Positions 52,745 through 60,225 of a stretch of 64,000 nucleotides of DNA are shown here, in pieces. Positions within the stretch are counted from its first letter, which is position 1; each line of letters starts with the position of its first letter. This stretch comes from Paraburkholderia graminis C4D1M. Its GTDB lineage: Bacteria; Pseudomonadota; Gammaproteobacteria; Burkholderiales; Burkholderiaceae. The stretch lies in NCBI RefSeq assembly GCF_000172415.1, contig NZ_ABLD01000010.1, positions 124,001-188,000 of the forward strand, written 5' to 3'. The notes beneath the pieces are model-generated. The model was given only the letters and a program-made list of their open reading frames with translations, ran no database searches and was not told the origin of the DNA. The position numbers and the translations under genes are program-made.

Positions 52745-53668
52745 ATGGCAACAGGTTTCTATTCCCACGCCGACTGTCTGCTGCACGATATGGGGCAATG
52801 GCATCCCGAATGCCCCGCACGGCTGCAGGCCATCGAAGATCAATTGATCGCGAGCCGCATCGACGCGTTGATCGAACGCGAATCGCCGCCGCTCGCCGAC
52901 GAAGCGGCGCTGCTGCGCGTGCATACGCAGGCGCACATCGACTACATCCGTAGCTGTTCGCCCGCCGAGGGCCGCGCCGAGATCGACCCCGACACGTCGA
53001 TGAACCCGCACACCTTGCAGGCAGCGTTACGCGCAGCCGGCGCGGCGGTGGCCGCTACCGACGCGGTCATCGAAGGCCGCTTCGACAACGCTTTTTGCAG
53101 CGTGCGCCCGCCCGGCCATCACGCCGAGCCGGCGCGTGCAATGGGCTTCTGCTTCTTCAACAACGTCGCCATCGCCGCGCGTCATGCGCTCGAGGTGCAC
53201 GGCTTGCAGCGCGTTGCGATCATCGACTTCGACGTGCATCACGGCAACGGCACCGAAGCGGCGTTTTCCGGCGACCCGCGCGTGCTGATGTGCAGCATCT
53301 TCCAGCATCCGTTCTATCCGTTCACGGGCGCGGACAATCAGGCGCCCAACATGTGCAATGTGCCGATGCCCGCGCGCTCGAAAGGCATGGCCGTGCGCGA
53401 GGCGGTGGACATGCTGTGGCTGCCGCGGCTGAACGACTTCAAGCCGGAGATGCTGTTCATTTCCGCGGGCTTCGACGCGCATCGCGAAGACGACCTCGGC
53501 AACATGGGCCTCGTCGAAGACGACTACGTGTGGATTACCGAGCAGATGCGCGACGTCGCGAAACGCTATGCGAGCGGGCGGATCGTGAGTTGTCTCGAAG
53601 GCGGCTACAACCTGTCCGCGCTCGGGCGCAGCGTGGTTGCCCACGTGCGCGCGCTGGCCGAAATCTGA
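52745..53668 (+). CDS. histone deacetylase-family hydrolase
   Basis: The 307-residue protein belongs to the arginase-like zinc deacetylases (acetoin utilisation / acetylpolyamine amidohydrolase group). Visible motifs are the tandem His in RPPGHHAEPARAMGFCFFNN (20 residues), the zinc ligands Asp and His in IDFDVHHGNGTEAAF, and Asp in ISAGFDAHREDDLGNMG, with a late Gly-rich CLEGGYNLSALG. It probably deacetylates a small amide or protein lysine. The following enoyl-CoA hydratase-like gene starts 13 bp after its stop, so they are likely one operon. Confidence 0.9.
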   Translation: MATGFYSHADCLLHDMGQWHPECPARLQAIEDQLIASRIDALIERESPPLADEAALLRVHTQAHIDYIRSCSPAEGRAEIDPDTSMNPHTLQAALRAAGAAVAATDAVIEGRFDNAFCSVRPPGHHAEPARAMGFCFFNNVAIAARHALEVHGLQRVAIIDFDVHHGNGTEAAFSGDPRVLMCSIFQHPFYPFTGADNQAPNMCNVPMPARSKGMAVREAVDMLWLPRLNDFKPEMLFISAGFDAHREDDLGNMGLVEDDYVWITEQMRDVAKRYASGRIVSCLEGGYNLSALGRSVVAHVRALAEI

Positions 53669-53681
53669 GGGAGAGCAAGCC

Positions 53682-54482
53682 ATGAACGAGGATGCACGCA
53701 GCGCTTCGCTAGTGGAGACGGAAACCGGCGCGTACGGCGTACCCGGCGTCGTGCGTCTGACGATGAACCGGCCCGACGCTTTCAACGCGCTCTCCGAAGG
53801 CATGCTCGACGCGTTGCAGGACGCGCTGAACGAAGTCGCGCGATCGGAGGCGCGCGTGGTCGTGATCGCCGGCGCGGGGCGCGCGTTCTGCGCGGGACAT
53901 GATCTGAAGGAAATGCGCGCGGCGCCGTCGCTTGCGTATTACCAGGCGCTGTTCGCCCGCTGCACGAAACTCATGCTGACGATCCAGCGCTTGCCGCAGC
54001 CGGTGATCGCGCGAGTGCATGGCATCGCGACGGCGGCGGGCTGCCAGCTCGTCGCGATGTGCGATCTCGCCGTGGCTTCCGATACCGCGCGTTTCGCTGT
54101 GTCGGGCGTGAATCTCGGGCTCTTTTGCGCGACGCCGTCGGTGCCGCTGTCGCGCAATCTGTCGCGCAAGGCGGCGCTCGAAATGCTGTTGACCGGCGAT
54201 TTCATCGACGCCGCCGAGGCGAAGCAGCAGGGCCTCGTCAATCGCGTCGTGCCGCTGGACTCGCTCGACGCGGAAGTGGCGCGGCTTGCCACCAGCATCT
54301 GCGCGAAACCGGTGGAAGCGGTGAGCGCGGGCAAGGGTCTCTTCTACCGGCAACTGGAAATGGGCATAGAGGCCGCGTATCAACTCGCGGGCCAGACGAT
54401 GGCCTGCAACATGATGGACGACTCCGCGCTCGAGGGCGTGCAGGCGTTCATCGACAAACGCCCGCCTGACTGGAAGCGCTAG
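53682..54482 (+). CDS. ECHDC3-like enoyl-CoA hydratase/isomerase family protein
   Basis: The 266-residue crotonase-fold protein has the oxyanion-hole segments AGAGRAFCAGHDLKEMRA (18 residues) and HGIATAAGCQLVAMCDLAVA (20 residues). The two catalytic glutamates of classical hydratases are absent: the first is Gln in GCQLVAMCD and the second lies in FAVSGVNLGLFCATPSVPLS (20 residues) without a Glu. This matches the ECHDC3 subgroup, so hydration of enoyl-CoA is unlikely and another acyl-CoA reaction should be considered. A GGGAGAG site precedes the ATG. The stop is only 3 bp from the stop of the convergent hydrolase gene. Confidence 0.85.
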   Translation: MNEDARSASLVETETGAYGVPGVVRLTMNRPDAFNALSEGMLDALQDALNEVARSEARVVVIAGAGRAFCAGHDLKEMRAAPSLAYYQALFARCTKLMLTIQRLPQPVIARVHGIATAAGCQLVAMCDLAVASDTARFAVSGVNLGLFCATPSVPLSRNLSRKAALEMLLTGDFIDAAEAKQQGLVNRVVPLDSLDAEVARLATSICAKPVEAVSAGKGLFYRQLEMGIEAAYQLAGQTMACNMMDDSALEGVQAFIDKRPPDWKR

Positions 54483-54485
54483 GCG

Positions 54486-55418
54486 TTAAAGCGCCCGCTG
54501 CGCGCGCTGAAGAACCCACTCGATCAGTTCGCCGATCACGCGATCGCGGTCGAGATCGTTCATCGTCTCGTGATAGCCCAATTCGTATAGCCGGAGCGTC
54601 TTGTCCGGCGAGCCGGCGTGCTCGCCGAACGCGCGGCTGCCTTCGGGCTCCGTGAGTTTATCGGCGGTGCCGTGATAGACGAGAAGCGGCAGACGCAGTC
54701 CCGCGCGTCCGCGTTCGATCCGCGCCATCGCGAGCAGCAGTTCCGCGCCGGTGCGCGCCGGAATCGCCGCGTGATGCACGAGCGGGTCGCTGCGATTGGC
54801 GTCCACGACGGATTGCACCCGAGACAGCAGGGCGGCGTCGATTTTCATCGCCGGAAAGCCTGGCCAGACGCGGCTGATAACCTGGCTCAGCGCGAGCATC
54901 CAGCCCGGCACGTCGCGGCCAGGCGCGAGCGCGGGGCTCGACAGGATCAGACCGCTCAGATTGGCGCGGCTGCCTGTTGCTTGCGAGGCGGCGCTGGCGC
55001 GCTCGATTGCGTAGAGCGCGGCGATAGCGCCGCCCATGCTATGGCCCATCAGGAACAGCGGCGTCTCGGTCCGCACAGTGCGCGCCGCGGCGTCGAGCAA
55101 CGCCTGCGCATCCAGCAGGTAATCGTCGAATCGTTCGACGTAGGCGCGCTTGCCGGGCGCGCGGCCGTGACCGCGCAAGTCGATCGCCAGCAGTTCGATC
55201 CCGGCTGCATTGAGCCGCGCGGCCAGCGCCGAATAGCGGCCCGCATGCTCGGCGAGTCCGGGAATCAGCGCAATGCTCGCGCGCGGCGCTTCGCGGGTTG
55301 GCCAACGGTATAGCGGCAGTTCGAGGCCATCCGCCGTGGTGGCGGTCGAGCGCACCGGCTCCGCGCTGTCTGCTCCGGTTTCATCGTCAGAGGCGAAGGG
55401 CTGTTGCGAGGTCTCCAT
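54486..55418 (-). CDS. alpha/beta hydrolase, monoacylglycerol lipase/lysophospholipase type
   Basis: The 310-residue protein is of the serine aminopeptidase S33/COG2267 class. It has LIPGLAEHAGRYSALAARLN (20 residues), the LAIDLRGHGRAPGKRAYVER block (20 residues), the nucleophile elbow FLMGHSMGGAIAALYAI, a late acidic residue in YHGTADKLTEPEGSRAF and the catalytic His in LGYHETMNDLDRD. Such enzymes hydrolyse monoacylglycerols or lysophospholipids. The first 25 residues are a polar tail. No signal peptide. It overlaps no other gene but has no visible terminator, since the convergent gene ends 3 bp away. Confidence 0.88.
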   Translation of the reverse strand: METSQQPFASDDETGADSAEPVRSTATTADGLELPLYRWPTREAPRASIALIPGLAEHAGRYSALAARLNAAGIELLAIDLRGHGRAPGKRAYVERFDDYLLDAQALLDAAARTVRTETPLFLMGHSMGGAIAALYAIERASAASQATGSRANLSGLILSSPALAPGRDVPGWMLALSQVISRVWPGFPAMKIDAALLSRVQSVVDANRSDPLVHHAAIPARTGAELLLAMARIERGRAGLRLPLLVYHGTADKLTEPEGSRAFGEHAGSPDKTLRLYELGYHETMNDLDRDRVIGELIEWVLQRAQRAL

Positions 55419-55594
55419 GGCGCGCGTCCGTGAATTGGGGTTCGCGCGATCATAGACCGTCGCCCCTCGCGTCAGCGGAAATGGGCGGCGGGTCCGTCCT
55501 CTAATATCTAACAGTTATGAAAAGATCGTAATTGATTATTAAAGGGAATGCCCCGGGCGCGGTAGAATCGCGGGCTCAAATTCCCAATAAAAGT

Positions 55595-55656
55595 AACGGC
55601 GGCCGCTTGGCCGGGGAGCGCACGACGCTCGTCGGCAAACCCGCCGTTTCGTTTTT
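55595..55656 (+). promoter_or_regulatory. structured leader immediately upstream of metN
   Basis: AACGGCGG (55595-55602) is complementary to CCGCCGTT (55641-55648), and GTTTTT follows at once, ending two bases before the metN ATG. Inside lie GGCC-GCTT-GGCC (55601-55612) and GAGCG-CACGA-CGCTC (55616-55630). The outer stem plus T-run has the form of an intrinsic terminator, and the start codon has no Shine-Dalgarno of its own. This suggests attenuation or another RNA-level control of the methionine transporter. A -10-like TAGAAT at 55563-55568 would start a leader of about 85 nt. Confidence 0.55.
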
Positions 55657-55658
55657 CC

Positions 55659-56693
55659 ATGATCGAAATACGCAATATCTCTCAGCGGTTCGCGGGGCCC
55701 CGGGGCTGGGTCGAGGCGCTGCACAACGTCAATCTGTCGATTCCGGCGGGCGAGGTGTTCGGCATCATCGGCCGCAGCGGCGCGGGCAAGAGCACGCTGG
55801 TCCGCACGATCAACCTGCTGACGCGTCCGACCGAAGGCAACATCGTCGTCGACGGCCGCGATCTGACCACGCTGCCCGCCGCGCAATTGCGCGAAGCGCG
55901 CCGCGAGATCGGCATGATCTTTCAGCACTTCAATTTGCTGTCGTCGCGCACGGTGTTCGAGAACGTCGCGTTGCCGCTCGAGCTTGCCGGCATGAAGCGC
56001 GACGAGATCGAGGCGAACGTGTTGCCGCTGCTGGAACTCGTGGGCCTGTCCGCGCAGAAGGACCGCTACCCGGCGCAGATCAGCGGCGGGCAGAAGCAGC
56101 GCGTCGGCATCGCGCGCGCGTTGGCAAGCAAGCCGAAGGTGCTGCTTTCCGACGAAGCGACGTCCGCGCTCGATCCCGAAACCACCCGCTCGATTCTCGA
56201 TCTGCTCAAGCGCATCAACCGCGAACTGAACCTGACCGTCGTGCTGATCACGCATCAGATGGATGTGATCAAGCAGGTGTGCGATCGCGTCGCCGTGCTC
56301 GACGCGGGCCGCGTCGTCGAACAGGGCAAGGTGATCGACGTGTTTCTGCAGCCGCATCACGAAGTCACGCGCGCGCTGATCGGCGACGTGATCGCGCAGG
56401 AACTGCCGCCCGCGATGAAGGCGCGCGTCGCCGAACGTCTGAAGACGGGCAGCGGTCACTTGCTGCGCCTCGCGTTCACGGGTTCGGGCGTCGATCAGCC
56501 GATTCTCTCGGAGACGATCCGCCGCTACGAACTCGACTTCAACATCCTGCACGGCCAGATCGACGAGATTCAGGGGCAGGCGTTCGGCTCGCTCGCGGTG
56601 CTCGCGGGCGGCGAACCGGCGAAGGTGGCGCAGGCGCTCGCGTATCTGCGCGAACAGGGTGTGGTGGTGGAGGAGCTCTCGTATGTTGAGTGA
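55659..56693 (+). CDS. metN: methionine ABC transporter ATP-binding protein
   Basis: MetN powers uptake of D- and L-methionine with MetI and MetQ. The 344 residues contain the Walker A GIIGRSGAGKSTLVRTINLL (20 residues), the signature SGGQKQRVGIARALA, Walker B VLLSDEATSALDPET and the H-loop ITHQMDVIKQVCD. A C-terminal regulatory NIL (ACT-like) domain (about 265-340), which senses methionine in E. coli MetN, is present. MetI overlaps its last codons. The start codon follows a structured leader without a Shine-Dalgarno. Confidence 0.96.
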   Translation: MIEIRNISQRFAGPRGWVEALHNVNLSIPAGEVFGIIGRSGAGKSTLVRTINLLTRPTEGNIVVDGRDLTTLPAAQLREARREIGMIFQHFNLLSSRTVFENVALPLELAGMKRDEIEANVLPLLELVGLSAQKDRYPAQISGGQKQRVGIARALASKPKVLLSDEATSALDPETTRSILDLLKRINRELNLTVVLITHQMDVIKQVCDRVAVLDAGRVVEQGKVIDVFLQPHHEVTRALIGDVIAQELPPAMKARVAERLKTGSGHLLRLAFTGSGVDQPILSETIRRYELDFNILHGQIDEIQGQAFGSLAVLAGGEPAKVAQALAYLREQGVVVEELSYVE

Positions 56694-57336
56694 AATGTTC
56701 GATATGTTCGTCCAGTCGTTCTGGGAAACGCTCGTGATGGTGGGCATTTCCGGACTGGTCGGCGCGTTGGTGGGCTTGCCGCTCGGCGTGCTGCTGTATC
56801 TGACCGACCGTCAGGGCGTGTTGCAGAACGTCGCGGTGAATCGCGTCGTCGGCATGGTCGTGAATGCGGTGCGCTCGACGCCGTTCATCATCCTGCTCGT
56901 GGCGGTGATTCCGTTCACGCGCCTCGTGGTCGGATCGTCGATCGGCACGGCCGCGGCCGTGGTGCCGCTGACGATTGCCGCGGCGCCGTTCATCGCGCGT
57001 CTCGTGGAAACGGCGCTGCGCGAAGTCGATCGCGGGCTGATCGAAGCGGCTCAGGCGATGGGCGCGACCACCAGCCAGATCGTCTTCAAGGTGCTGTTGC
57101 CGGAATCGCTGCCGGGCGTCGTGGCCGGCTTGACCATCACGTTTGTCTCGCTGGTCGGTTATTCGGCGATGGCCGGTGCGATCGGCGGCGGCGGTCTTGG
57201 CGACCTCGGCATTCGCTACGGGTATCAGCGTTTTCTGCCGGAAGTCATGTTGACAGTCGTCGTGATTCTTATCGTGTTCGTGCAGTTGGTGCAGTCGTTC
57301 GGGGATTGGCTCGTGCGTCGTCTGAGCCATAAATAA
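56683..57336 (+). CDS. metI: methionine ABC transporter permease
   Basis: This permease of 217 residues has about five transmembrane segments and the binding-protein-dependent transport motif EAAQAMGATTSQIVFKVLLP (20 residues). The ATG at 56683 (MLSEMFDMFVQSF) follows GGAGGAG with ideal spacing and overlaps the metN end by 11 bp; the next ATG at 56695 is less likely. NAVRSTPFIILLVAVIPFTR (20 residues) is typical of MetI. Confidence 0.96.
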   Translation: MLSEMFDMFVQSFWETLVMVGISGLVGALVGLPLGVLLYLTDRQGVLQNVAVNRVVGMVVNAVRSTPFIILLVAVIPFTRLVVGSSIGTAAAVVPLTIAAAPFIARLVETALREVDRGLIEAAQAMGATTSQIVFKVLLPESLPGVVAGLTITFVSLVGYSAMAGAIGGGGLGDLGIRYGYQRFLPEVMLTVVVILIVFVQLVQSFGDWLVRRLSHK

Positions 57337-57351
57337 ATCAAAAGGTCCATC

Positions 57352-58149
57352 ATGCAACGTCGTTTCATACTCAAGCTGGTCGCGGCATTCGGCGCCGCGT
57401 CGCTGTTCGCCGCGAATGCGGCCCACGCTGAAGACACCATCAAGGTCGGCGTGACCGGCGGTCCGCACGCGCAGATCATGGAAGTCGTGAAGAGCGTCGC
57501 CGCAAAGAACGGTCTGAACATCAAGGTCGTCGAGTTCTCCGACTACGTGCAGCCGAACGCGGCGCTCGCGGGCGGCGATCTGGACGCCAACAGCTATCAG
57601 CACGACCCGTACTTGCAGGCGCAGGTCAAGGACCGCGGCTACAAGCTGATTCGCGTCGCGGATACGGTCACGTACCCGATGGGCATCTACTCGAAGAAGG
57701 TGAAGTCGCTGGCCGAACTGCCGCAAGGCGCGAAGATCGCCGTGCCGAACGATCCGACCAACGGCGGCCGCGCCTTGCTGCTGCTGCAAAAGCAGGGGCT
57801 GCTGAAGCTGCGTGCCGAAGCGGGCCTGAAGGCGACGCCGCTCGACATCGTCGAAAATCCGAAGAAGCTGAAGATTGTCGAACTGGACGCTGCGCAGATT
57901 CCGCGCTCGCTTAACGACGTGGATGCCGCCGCGATCAACACCAACTTCGCGATGGAAGCCGGCCTCAAGCCGAAGCAGGATGCGATCGCGATCGAAGACC
58001 CGAAGGGTCCGTACGTGAACGTTATCGCGATCCGCGAGGCCGACAAAAACAAGCCGTGGGTCGCCAAGCTCGTGGCCGCCTACCATTCGCCGGAAGTGAA
58101 GCAGTTTGTCGACAGCAAATTCGGCGGTTCGGTGGTCACGGCCTGGTGA
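57352..58149 (+). CDS. metQ: methionine ABC transporter substrate-binding protein
   Basis: The 265-residue NlpA/MetQ-family protein has GVTGGPHAQIMEVVKSVAAK (20 residues), the conserved VEFSDYVQPNAALAGGDLDA (20 residues) and NSYQHDPYLQ. Unlike E. coli MetQ it has no lipobox cysteine; the N-terminus ends AANAAHA-EDT, a signal peptidase I site, so the protein is predicted to be free in the periplasm. It is 15 bp downstream of metI and ends the operon. Confidence 0.95.
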   Translation: MQRRFILKLVAAFGAASLFAANAAHAEDTIKVGVTGGPHAQIMEVVKSVAAKNGLNIKVVEFSDYVQPNAALAGGDLDANSYQHDPYLQAQVKDRGYKLIRVADTVTYPMGIYSKKVKSLAELPQGAKIAVPNDPTNGGRALLLLQKQGLLKLRAEAGLKATPLDIVENPKKLKIVELDAAQIPRSLNDVDAAAINTNFAMEAGLKPKQDAIAIEDPKGPYVNVIAIREADKNKPWVAKLVAAYHSPEVKQFVDSKFGGSVVTAW

Positions 58150-58210
58150 TCTGAAGCCGTCAGATACCGCGTGAGCAGCCGGCGATATGAAAATTAGAGT
58201 CGTAAATCGG

Positions 58211-58237
58211 AACCCGGGGTTGTCACCCGGGTTTTTT
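58211..58237 (+). terminator. rho-independent terminator of metNIQ
   Basis: ACCCGGG and CCCGGGT pair around a 7-nt loop, followed by six T. Confidence 0.93.
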
Positions 58238-58386
58238 CGCGATTAAAATAGAACGACCGTTCGATATTGCCGTCACGCCGCTGGGGAGCGATATCCTCCT
58301 GCTAGAGCGCCCGCGACAAAGCTGCCACGAGGGCAGTCGTTATAATGTTCGTTGGGTTGACGTATTCGTAACTTTGGAGCGTGTGC

Positions 58387-59136
58387 ATGAAAATCCTGGT
58401 GCCAGTCAAGAGAGTGGTCGACTACAACGTGAAGGTCCGGGTCAAGTCGGACGGCACGGGCGTCGACATCGCGAACGTGAAGATGTCGATGAATCCGTTC
58501 GACGAAATCGCGGTTGAAGAAGCGGTGCGTCTGCGTGAAGCGGGCGTGGCGACCGAGGTGATCGCCGTGTCGGCGGGCGCGACGCAATCGCAGGAAACGC
58601 TGCGCACGGCGCTCGCCATCGGCGCGGATCGCGCGATCCTCATCGAGTCGAACGAAGAATTGCAGCCGCTGGCTGTCGCGAAGCTGCTGAAGGCGCTCGT
58701 CGACAAGGAACAGCCGCAACTGGTGATTCTCGGCAAGCAGGCTATCGACGATGACTCCAACCAGACCGGCCAGATGCTCGCCGCGCTGGCTGGTTTGCCG
58801 CAGGCGACGTTTGCGTCGAAGGTTGTCGTCGCTGACGGCAAGGCGACCGTGTCGCGCGAAGTGGATGGCGGCGCGGAAACGCTGTCGCTCAAATTGCCCG
58901 CTGTCATCACGACCGATCTGCGCCTGAACGAGCCGCGCTACGTGACGCTGCCGAACATCATGAAGGCGAAGAAAAAGCCGCTGGAAGTCGTCAAGCCCGA
59001 AGACCTCGGCGTCGATGTCACGCCGCGTCTAAAGACGCTGAAGGTCGTTGAGCCGCCGAAGCGCTCCGCCGGCGTGAAGGTGCCGGACGTGAAGACGCTG
59101 GTCGAGAAGCTGAAGACCGAAGCCAAGGTGCTTTAA
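58387..59136 (+). CDS. etfB: electron transfer flavoprotein beta subunit
   Basis: EtfB with EtfA carries electrons from acyl-CoA dehydrogenases to ETF-ubiquinone oxidoreductase. The 249-residue protein has MKILVPVKRVVDYNVKVRVK (20 residues), the AMP-binding region VILGKQAIDDDSNQTGQMLA (20 residues) and the recognition loop LRLNEPRYVTLPNIMKAKKK (20 residues) that docks partner dehydrogenases. The ATG at 58387 has GGAG at the right distance; a GTG two codons upstream is not needed. It precedes etfA by 21 bp. Confidence 0.96.
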   Translation: MKILVPVKRVVDYNVKVRVKSDGTGVDIANVKMSMNPFDEIAVEEAVRLREAGVATEVIAVSAGATQSQETLRTALAIGADRAILIESNEELQPLAVAKLLKALVDKEQPQLVILGKQAIDDDSNQTGQMLAALAGLPQATFASKVVVADGKATVSREVDGGAETLSLKLPAVITTDLRLNEPRYVTLPNIMKAKKKPLEVVKPEDLGVDVTPRLKTLKVVEPPKRSAGVKVPDVKTLVEKLKTEAKVL

Positions 59137-59157
59137 GGAACGCGGGAGACAGGGCAA

Positions 59158-60093
59158 ATGACGAATCTTGTAATTGCAGAACACGACAACGCATCGATCA
59201 AGGCCGCGACGCTGCACACCATTGCAGCCGCGCAGAAGATCGGTGGTGACATTCACGTACTGGTAGCAGGCCAGAACGCGCAGGCCGCAGCGGACGCAGC
59301 CGCGAAAATCGCGGGCGTTTCGAAAGTGCTGCTGGCCGACGCGCCGCAACTCGCCGAAGGACTCGCGGAAAACGTCGAGGCGACGGTGCTGAACATCGCG
59401 AAGGACTACTCGCATATCCTCGCGCCGGCTACCGCTTACGGCAAGAACATCGCGCCGCGTATCGCCGCCAAGCTCGACGTCGCGCAGATCAGCGACATCA
59501 CGGCGGTCGATTCCACCGACACTTTCGAGCGTCCGATTTACGCGGGCAATGCGATTGCGACGGTGCAATCGGCTGATCCGATCAAGGTCATCACGGTCCG
59601 CACCACCGGCTTCGACGCAGTGGCGGCTGAAGGCGGCAACGCATCGGTGGAAAAAATCGAAGCGGCGGCAGACGCGGGCATCTCGCAGTTCGTGAGCCGC
59701 GAAGTGACGAAGCTCGACCGTCCGGAACTGACGTCGGCGAAGATCATCGTTTCGGGTGGTCGCGGCCTCGGCAACGGCGAGAACTACACGAAGGTGCTCG
59801 AACCGCTGGCCGACAAGCTGAACGCGGCGCTGGGCGCATCGCGCGCGGCGGTCGACGCCGGCTTTGTGCCGAACGACTATCAGGTCGGGCAGACGGGCAA
59901 GATCGTCGCGCCGCAACTGTATGTGGCCGTCGGCATTTCCGGCGCGATCCAGCATCTGGCCGGCATGAAGGACAGCAAAGTGATCGTCGCGATCAACAAG
60001 GACCCGGAAGCGCCGATTTTCAGCGTCGCCGATTACGGTCTCGTCGGCGATCTGTTCACGCTTGTGCCGGAACTCGTGAGCGAACTCGGCTGA
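59158..60093 (+). CDS. etfA: electron transfer flavoprotein alpha subunit
   Basis: EtfA binds the redox-active FAD. The 311 residues show the N-terminal alpha/beta domain (MTNLVIAEHDNASIKAATLH, 20 residues) and the C-terminal FAD domain with VSGGRGLGNGENY, then YQVGQTGKIVAPQLYVAVGI and SGAIQHLAGMKDS, which hold the flavin. INKDPEAPIFSVADYGLVGD (20 residues) is the family ending. It is co-transcribed with etfB and is followed by a terminator. Confidence 0.96.
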   Translation: MTNLVIAEHDNASIKAATLHTIAAAQKIGGDIHVLVAGQNAQAAADAAAKIAGVSKVLLADAPQLAEGLAENVEATVLNIAKDYSHILAPATAYGKNIAPRIAAKLDVAQISDITAVDSTDTFERPIYAGNAIATVQSADPIKVITVRTTGFDAVAAEGGNASVEKIEAAADAGISQFVSREVTKLDRPELTSAKIIVSGGRGLGNGENYTKVLEPLADKLNAALGASRAAVDAGFVPNDYQVGQTGKIVAPQLYVAVGISGAIQHLAGMKDSKVIVAINKDPEAPIFSVADYGLVGDLFTLVPELVSELG

Positions 60094-60164
60094 GCGTGTT
60101 AGCGCCATATAAAGCCATCTGCAAAGCCGTTTAACGGCGTTTCGCAACGCATTGGCGACACAAG

Positions 60165-60200
60165 AAGGGCGCTGGACCGAACAAGTCCCGCGCCCTTTTT
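60165..60200 (+). terminator. rho-independent terminator between etfA and the acyl-CoA dehydrogenase gene
   Basis: AAGGGCGC (60165-60172) pairs with GCGCCCTT (60190-60197), followed by five T. The next start codon is only 26 nt downstream, leaving no room for a separate promoter after it. Confidence 0.85.
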
Positions 60201-60225
60201 CCATCAGGCAGGAGGAGAACAGAAA

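Noticed and set aside
55563..55658. Known SAM or SAH riboswitch upstream of metN
   Set aside because: No conserved core of SAM-I, SAM-II or SAH motifs is recognisable; only the terminator-like stem is reported.
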